Assembly: GCA_030641465.1 (NCBI GenBank)
Contig: DAOWHK010000065.1
Coordinates: forward strand, 1-17,913
DNA: 17,913 bases
DNA from: Parachlamydiales bacterium
GTDB lineage: Bacteria; Chlamydiota; Chlamydiia; Chlamydiales; Simkaniaceae
Direction: 5' to 3'
Shown: piece by piece, positions 13,962 through 17,913 of the stretch
How the letters are laid out: every line of letters starts with the position of its first letter
Numbering within the stretch: the first letter of the stretch is position 1
Program-made: the position numbers and the translations under genes
Notes under the pieces: generated by a model
What the model was told of the DNA's origin: nothing
Seen by the model: the letters and a program-made list of their open reading frames with translations, nothing else
Databases searched by the model: none

Positions 13962-14720
13962 CTATATTCCAGATTTTAGAGGAGGGAAAATACTGAACGT
14001 TCGGGCATATTGCCAATGTTCATCAGATAGTCCAAATTCCAACCGAAAGTTACCAGGATTTTCACACAGATTTTTAGACCACACTTCCATTTGTTTTGGC
14101 ATAACTATTCGAGCCAGGGTTAGATGAGGGCGATAATCACTGCAAGATGCATTCAAAGGTGTGAGGCCAAAAGTTTTTAAGACATTTACCGCAGTATGAT
14201 GCACCTTCATGATAGGAGAGGTTTTGTCGCCTCTTTTTACGGCTAATTCTACCCAGGTCGTTCCTTCATAAAGACCCACGCCTTCTATAAAAGAAACGCC
14301 TGCAAATAAAGGAGCGAATGTTTCGAACTTTTCTTCTGCCATTTTTTCACACATACTTTTCCAAATTTCTTGAGCAAGGCTTGGAGAATCGCAGTCAAAC
14401 TGAACTACGGTGATATGAGGGGAAGATGTGCCATATGCATTGAGTAGATACTGAGGTTGATACTGGCTATACAACGCTTGTGAAACCTCTATATATTTCG
14501 CTGTTTGATCGGCCGGAGGAGTAAGAACGATAGTGTAGTGATTGGCATATAGCAAAGAAGTCCCTCCCATTAGAATGAAGACAAAACAAGATTTTAAGCA
14601 AGCACGCGCTTTACGCCCCAATACGCCAAGGAAATTCAAGGTACAGAAAATCTCACTTTCTTTCTCATGCCCTTTCTGAATATTTCCAGCTACATAAATA
14701 GCTATTTGAGAGTTCTTCAC
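13962..14720 (-). CDS. Exported 2H phosphoesterase-like protein (2'-5' RNA ligase superfamily)
   Basis: The protein has 252 residues from a GTG start. Two H-x-T motifs define the 2H fold: His102-Ile-Thr104 (SPHITVVQFD) and His199-Leu-Thr201 (RPHLTLARI). They are about 97 residues apart, as in bacterial LigT/CPDase relatives that act on 2',3'-cyclic or 2'-5' phosphodiester bonds. Ahead of the domain, RKARACLKS followed by CFVFILMGGTSLLYA gives a signal-peptide-like stretch with a possible cut before NHY (residue 60). The n-region is unusually long if the GTG at 14720 is used. That GTG directly follows the TAA of the upstream gene and has AAGG eight bases before it. An internal start such as a TTG nearer the signal is possible. 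It is probably cotranscribed with the SnoaL-DUF1653 gene. Confidence 0.7.
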   Translation of the reverse strand: MKNSQIAIYVAGNIQKGHEKESEIFCTLNFLGVLGRKARACLKSCFVFILMGGTSLLYANHYTIVLTPPADQTAKYIEVSQALYSQYQPQYLLNAYGTSSPHITVVQFDCDSPSLAQEIWKSMCEKMAEEKFETFAPLFAGVSFIEGVGLYEGTTWVELAVKRGDKTSPIMKVHHTAVNVLKTFGLTPLNASCSDYRPHLTLARIVMPKQMEVWSKNLCENPGNFRLEFGLSDEHWQYARTFSIFPPLKSGI

Positions 14721-15335
14721 TTAAGCACCTTCTAAAATTTTCTTGAATCTTGGAACAGATTGCCCATTAAGTTCTACATTCTCTACAAACATACTAAGAG
14801 GCCTTAGCCAAATATCTTGATCACCACAAAGAGGTTGATAGACAACTACTTCTTCAAGCGTTTCACTATGGCGGCCAACAGAGATCAATTTATATCTATT
14901 CCCTTTATAGTGTTCATAGACAGCTCCCTTGATCAAAGATTTTGCCGCATCAGAAAAAGGCTTTAATTCGCCGCTTTCTTGAGGAATTGGCGGATTATAG
15001 TAGCAGCGCAGCTCCTTCATTTTTCCACCTTCCCACTGCATAAAATCTACGCCATAAAGAACTAACTCATCCAAAGTGATCTGAAACTCTAAAATACCTG
15101 TATTGCCATCTTCAAAGGCATGAATGATTTTATATTCAATAAACTTGGTTTCACTAAATTGCTTTTTTATCACACCTAGTACTTTGTCTTTGCCACGTAT
15201 CCACCCCGATGCTGGATCAAGAAGAGAAAAATCGTCTGTCAAAAGAGATTCAATGCTTTCTATATCCTTTGCAGCAAAATTACGCGCAAATTGATGCATC
15301 AAAGCAGCTAAAGATTGGGTATTATTTGTAATCAC
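14721..15335 (-). CDS. SnoaL-like/NTF2-fold domain fused to DUF1653
   Basis: In this 204-residue protein, residues 1 to about 115 fit a SnoaL/NTF2-like fold (start MITNNTQSLAALMHQFARNF, then LLTDDFSLLDPASGWIRG, and a C-terminal strand EFQITLDELVLYGVDFMQW). Such domains hold small ligands or act as isomerases. From about residue 137 the sequence YEHYKGNRYKLISVGRHSET, the LEEVVVYQPL stretch and IWLRPLSMF match DUF1653, which usually occurs as a short stand-alone protein. The combination looks like a genuine fusion in one uninterrupted frame. The start is GTG with a strong Shine-Dalgarno GGGAGG nine bases upstream. The 2H phosphoesterase gene begins at the base after its stop. Confidence 0.78.
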   Translation of the reverse strand: MITNNTQSLAALMHQFARNFAAKDIESIESLLTDDFSLLDPASGWIRGKDKVLGVIKKQFSETKFIEYKIIHAFEDGNTGILEFQITLDELVLYGVDFMQWEGGKMKELRCYYNPPIPQESGELKPFSDAAKSLIKGAVYEHYKGNRYKLISVGRHSETLEEVVVYQPLCGDQDIWLRPLSMFVENVELNGQSVPRFKKILEGA

Positions 15336-15359
15336 AGAAAAGAACCTCCCCTAGAATAG

Positions 15360-15464
15360 AATTTCAGCCAAAAAAGAGTGGCAGTTTGCAGATTCTCGAC
15401 GAGGGCAGTACAAATGGTACGACCGAGGAGAGAAGATGTAAAACGGCCTCTTTTTTGCTGAAAT
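15360..15464. mobile_element. About 105-bp palindromic element abutting tRNA-Phe
   Basis: The left arm ATTTCAGCCAAAAAAGAG (from 15361) pairs with CTCTTTTTTGCTGAAAT (to 15464). The inner arms continue imperfectly to a central GTAC-AAATG-GTAC (15408-15420). The whole stretch can form one long hairpin. It begins one base beyond the tRNA discriminator. In the tRNA transcript it would act as a hairpin ending in CTCTTTTTT, so it may double as the tRNA terminator. Ends differ from the elements at 5466 and 10584, so it is a different family or a distant relative. Confidence 0.55.
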
Positions 15465-15465
15465 T

Positions 15466-15538
<73 letters not shown>

Positions 15539-15553
15539 ATAAAAACAATTGCA

Positions 15554-15582
15554 AGTGTAGAATTAATAAGATTTCTATGCAA
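15554..15582 (-). promoter_or_regulatory. Promoter of tRNA-Phe
   Basis: On the minus strand TTGCAT (15582-15577), 17 bp and TACACT (15559-15554) form a good housekeeping promoter. The expected start near 15547 is about nine bases before the mature tRNA 5' end. Confidence 0.65.
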
Positions 15583-15591
15583 GAGCGAAGA

Positions 15592-17607
15592 CTATTTTAC
15601 GTGAATTTGAATCATATCCTGAATGATATGCACTGCTTCTTTCATTTGCAGGTCATCCTTTCCGAAGTTGCTCGAAAGAGAGGACTTCTTTGTTGTTTTA
15701 AGAGATTTCGATGGCGCTTTTCCATGGATCACTTTAAGAAAATAGTTAAAGTTTTTATCGTTGCTAAGCCTTTCTTTACTATTGCTCTTTAATTTCCCGA
15801 GCATTTTTCTCCAGTCTGTATCCCTTGGTTGTAAATAAGGAACGCTTGGCGCTGCAATATTTTTATTAGATTTTAGTTTCAAACTGTGCATGGAAGTGAC
15901 AACACCTCGATCTAAATGATCATTTGTAAGGGGAAATTCCAAAAATCTTTCCCCGATATTGTAAGGAGAAAAAACCGTAGGAACAACAATATCCGCTTTT
16001 ACACCATTAATTTGAGGAGATTTTCCAGACGCTGTATAATACCTACCAACTGTCACCTTAAAAAAGGACTTTGCGCTCGCGTTTGTAAGCGTTTGATACT
16101 GCATAGATCCTTTACCATAGGTTCGATCATCCCCAACAACTAGCGCAACACCATAATCTTGCATTGCTTGAGCAATAATTTCTGAGGCAGATGCGGACGC
16201 TTTTGAAGTAAGAAGTATTAATGGTCCGTGATAAAACTCCCGGCCATCCATATCACGATTATAACTCATTTCTCCATCTGAGTATTTTGAGACCACAATC
16301 ACGCCGCCATTAATAAACATGCTAGCAACCTTAACAGCTTGATTCAGAAACCCTCCCGAATTCTCACGAATATCAACAACAAGCCCAAGCAGCTCCCCCT
16401 CTTTCTTTAATGCTCTTAGAGCACTTCGCAAATCTCTATCAAGGCTCATGCTACTGCCATTATCATAAAATCCCGGCATCACAATTTTACCAATAATTCC
16501 ACTGCCAAATTTTTCTGAGGTAAAGCTAAGACGACCATCACTCATAATGATTTTTTCCCGCCGCACTTTCACTTGATAAGACTTCTGACTTGATTCTTTT
16601 TCTCGAACAAACCCGAGCACAGCAGTCGTCCCCTCACTACCCTTTAGTTGATCTAAAACTTCATAAAACGACACTGTTTCCACAGAATTACCGTCAATTT
16701 CCACCAAACGATCTCCAATTTCAATCATTCCCGTACTGTGAGCCGGCCCTCCTTGTATAAGATCAGCAATGAATATTCCATCATAGTCTTCACGAAGAGT
16801 GACTCCAATTCCTTGAAACTGCTTTTGTAAACTTGCACGAATTTCATACGCCTCATCAGGACTATAATAGCCCGAGTGTGCATCTAAACTTCTAGACATC
16901 GCTTTTAAAATATTTAAAGTTAAATAATGCTGAGCAATCCGGGGAGCATTTTCCCCCTCAAGATACGAATCCTCAAAATGCACTCTTTTTCTTTCCCATA
17001 ATTGGAACATTTTTTCCTTAATCTCGGAGCTTAATGTTTTTAAGGATTTTTTACGTCCTTGATATTTAAGCACTTCAAGAAGATGGTAATAATTTCGCCT
17101 CTTCAGCTCAGTAATACTATCTGCATAGTTCATCAGTTGTTTATTACTGATGTTCTTATTTTCCACCTGATTACTTGAAAGCATTATCTCTTCATTTTCT
17201 TTCCGTATACGCCGATGACGCAAAATAGCACCCTGAATGACTCCATTTAAGTCTTCAAAGGTCTTGTAATCATTTTGATAATAACCATCAATTACCTGCT
17301 GAACCTGTCTATTTGAAAGCTCTAAAAAAGGCTGAGCCTCTTTTTTTAATAAATAAATTTTGTCTGGATCGAATTGCTGAATATAGAGCTTGATCGATCG
17401 TCTAACAAGAAGCGGAGAAAGTTCTTTGTTTTCTACGTGAAGACGAAACATTTCATCCATCGTCTCCTGAACATCAAAGTAACTTAAATAGCGCTCAACA
17501 GAGATAAGGGTGGATGCAGTAAATAAAACACTACAAAGCAATATACTCCGGCAGCTCCTTAACAGGAGCTTTCGAAAATTTCTAGAATTATTGTTTAATC
17601 TGTCCAT
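15592..17607 (-). CDS. Tail-specific protease (Tsp/Prc), S41 family with PDZ domain
   Basis: The 671-residue secreted or membrane-anchored protease corresponds to the chlamydial CT441-type Tsp. The N-terminal hydrophobic stretch around residues 18-32 (SILLCSVLFTASTLI) is a signal or anchor. A helical N-domain follows (to about 240), then the PDZ domain (about 265-340, beginning FQGIGVTL). The S41 catalytic domain has Ser473 in SASASE, Lys499 in TYGKGSMQ and Asp484 in MQDYG; Ser and Lys are the catalytic dyad in E. coli Tsp. The C-terminal basic tail is rich in Lys/Ser (GKAPSKSLKTTKKSSLSSN). Such enzymes degrade periplasmic proteins from the C-terminus. The ATG start has TAGG about five bases upstream and a promoter about 34 bases away. 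The tRNA-Phe gene lies about 50 bp downstream on the same strand. Confidence 0.93.
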   Translation of the reverse strand: MDRLNNNSRNFRKLLLRSCRSILLCSVLFTASTLISVERYLSYFDVQETMDEMFRLHVENKELSPLLVRRSIKLYIQQFDPDKIYLLKKEAQPFLELSNRQVQQVIDGYYQNDYKTFEDLNGVIQGAILRHRRIRKENEEIMLSSNQVENKNISNKQLMNYADSITELKRRNYYHLLEVLKYQGRKKSLKTLSSEIKEKMFQLWERKRVHFEDSYLEGENAPRIAQHYLTLNILKAMSRSLDAHSGYYSPDEAYEIRASLQKQFQGIGVTLREDYDGIFIADLIQGGPAHSTGMIEIGDRLVEIDGNSVETVSFYEVLDQLKGSEGTTAVLGFVREKESSQKSYQVKVRREKIIMSDGRLSFTSEKFGSGIIGKIVMPGFYDNGSSMSLDRDLRSALRALKKEGELLGLVVDIRENSGGFLNQAVKVASMFINGGVIVVSKYSDGEMSYNRDMDGREFYHGPLILLTSKASASASEIIAQAMQDYGVALVVGDDRTYGKGSMQYQTLTNASAKSFFKVTVGRYYTASGKSPQINGVKADIVVPTVFSPYNIGERFLEFPLTNDHLDRGVVTSMHSLKLKSNKNIAAPSVPYLQPRDTDWRKMLGKLKSNSKERLSNDKNFNYFLKVIHGKAPSKSLKTTKKSSLSSNFGKDDLQMKEAVHIIQDMIQIHVK

Positions 17608-17640
17608 TTACCTATCCGTCTAAAGTTCCGTATATTAAAA

Positions 17641-17670
17641 AGTATATTTCTCCACTGGTTTTCCACTCAA
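17641..17670 (-). promoter_or_regulatory. Promoter of tsp
   Basis: On the minus strand TTGAGT (17670-17665), 18 bp and TATACT (17646-17641) give a good promoter 34 bases before the protease ATG. The first bases of its -35 box overlap the T-tract of the terminator just upstream. Confidence 0.6.
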
Positions 17671-17698
17671 AAAAAACAAAAGAGGACTCCTCTTTTGT
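17669..17698 (-). terminator. Intrinsic terminator upstream of tsp
   Basis: ACAAAAGAGGA and TCCTCTTTTGT are perfect 11-base complements around one base (17676-17698). In RNA this gives a ten-bp stem with a three-base loop. On the minus strand it is followed by eight Ts (17676-17669). No T-tract follows on the plus strand, so it works leftward. Confidence 0.75.
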
Positions 17699-17768
17699 AC
17701 ACATTATGAATGTTGAAAAATCCAATTCTAAGTTTTTTTCACTCTTTTCATCAAACTTTCACTCCAGT
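17669..17768 (-). ncRNA. Candidate small RNA or attenuated leader upstream of tsp
   Basis: A minus-strand promoter, TTTACA (17804-17799), 18 bp and TATAAG (17780-17775), predicts a start near 17768. The intrinsic terminator at 17669-17698 would end the transcript after about 100 nt. The only coding possibility inside is a seven-codon ATG frame (MKRVKKT) after GGAG. The tsp promoter lies immediately after, so this unit seems independent of tsp, or could be its attenuated leader. Confidence 0.4.
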
Positions 17769-17804
17769 AAACCTCTTATACTCAATAACGTACAAGCATG
17801 TAAA

Positions 17805-17913
17805 GTTGCTAAATTTGACAGAAAATCTTCGAAAATCGTAGTACGTGACTTTCGATAGCACTCCTATATTCCAGATAATAAGGTTTAATTTATTAATTGA
17901 AATATATTATTTA
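17805..17913. other. Non-coding AT-rich end of window
   Basis: Together with the small-RNA unit this completes a stretch of about 300 bases upstream of tsp without a recognisable gene. I see only a weak inverted repeat (TCGAAA near 17829 with TTTCGA near 17850) and TATATTCCAGAT near 17869, which also occurs at 13967. Any gene driven from here lies beyond the window. Confidence 0.4.

Noticed and set aside
15577..15792. Plus-strand frame opposite the end of tsp
   Set aside because: It is antisense to the protease coding sequence and shows no supporting motif.
17706..17858. Plus-strand 50-codon frame beginning MNVEKSNSK upstream of tsp
   Set aside because: It has no Shine-Dalgarno, is Ser/Asn/Lys-rich as expected for AT-rich spacer, and conflicts with the minus-strand promoter-terminator unit.

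Overview
The window looks like a stretch of chromosome from a member of the Chlamydiae, probably an amoeba- or arthropod-associated 'environmental' chlamydia rather than a Chlamydia species. The evidence is an AT-rich sequence; a metal-uptake ABC operon (troA/znuA type) next to rplU-rpmA-obgE; an Obg GTPase without the C-terminal OCT domain; and a large PDZ/S41 tail-specific protease of the CT441/Tsp type. I rely on remembered family knowledge and cannot name the species.

Left part (1-4700): the 3' end of an outer-membrane beta-barrel gene, then three overlapping genes for a metal-binding lipoprotein, ATPase and permease. A well-formed promoter (TTGACT, 17 bp, TATGAT) then drives rplU-rpmA. 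A terminator hairpin lies between rpmA and obgE and almost touches the obgE start codon. Middle (4700-8210): on the minus strand, a four-helix membrane protein and a GNAT acetyltransferase. These are followed by two paralogous orphan genes, each preceded by a copy of the 3' end of the neighbouring lpd-like flavoprotein gene. This is the footprint of tandem duplication. A 162-bp inverted-repeat element sits at the left edge of that array.

Right part (8250-17913): a sodium:solute symporter; an M20 amidohydrolase gene split by a 161-bp inverted-repeat element with the same ends as the one above; a secreted zinc-ribbon protein divergent from a lipoprotein; a NUDIX hydrolase followed by a signal-peptide-bearing 2-oxoglutarate/Fe(II) oxygenase-like protein; an exported 2H phosphoesterase-like protein; a SnoaL-DUF1653 fusion; a third palindromic element abutting tRNA-Phe; and the Tsp protease. 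Upstream of tsp is a promoter-hairpin-terminator unit that could be a small RNA.

The housekeeping genes are ordinary. The unusual part is the repeat landscape: non-autonomous palindromic elements about 105-162 bp long with no transposase in the window, one of which has broken a gene; a duplicated gene-plus-lpd-tail module; and a 29-bp repeat placed exactly at stop codons. No complete new defence or mobile system is visible.
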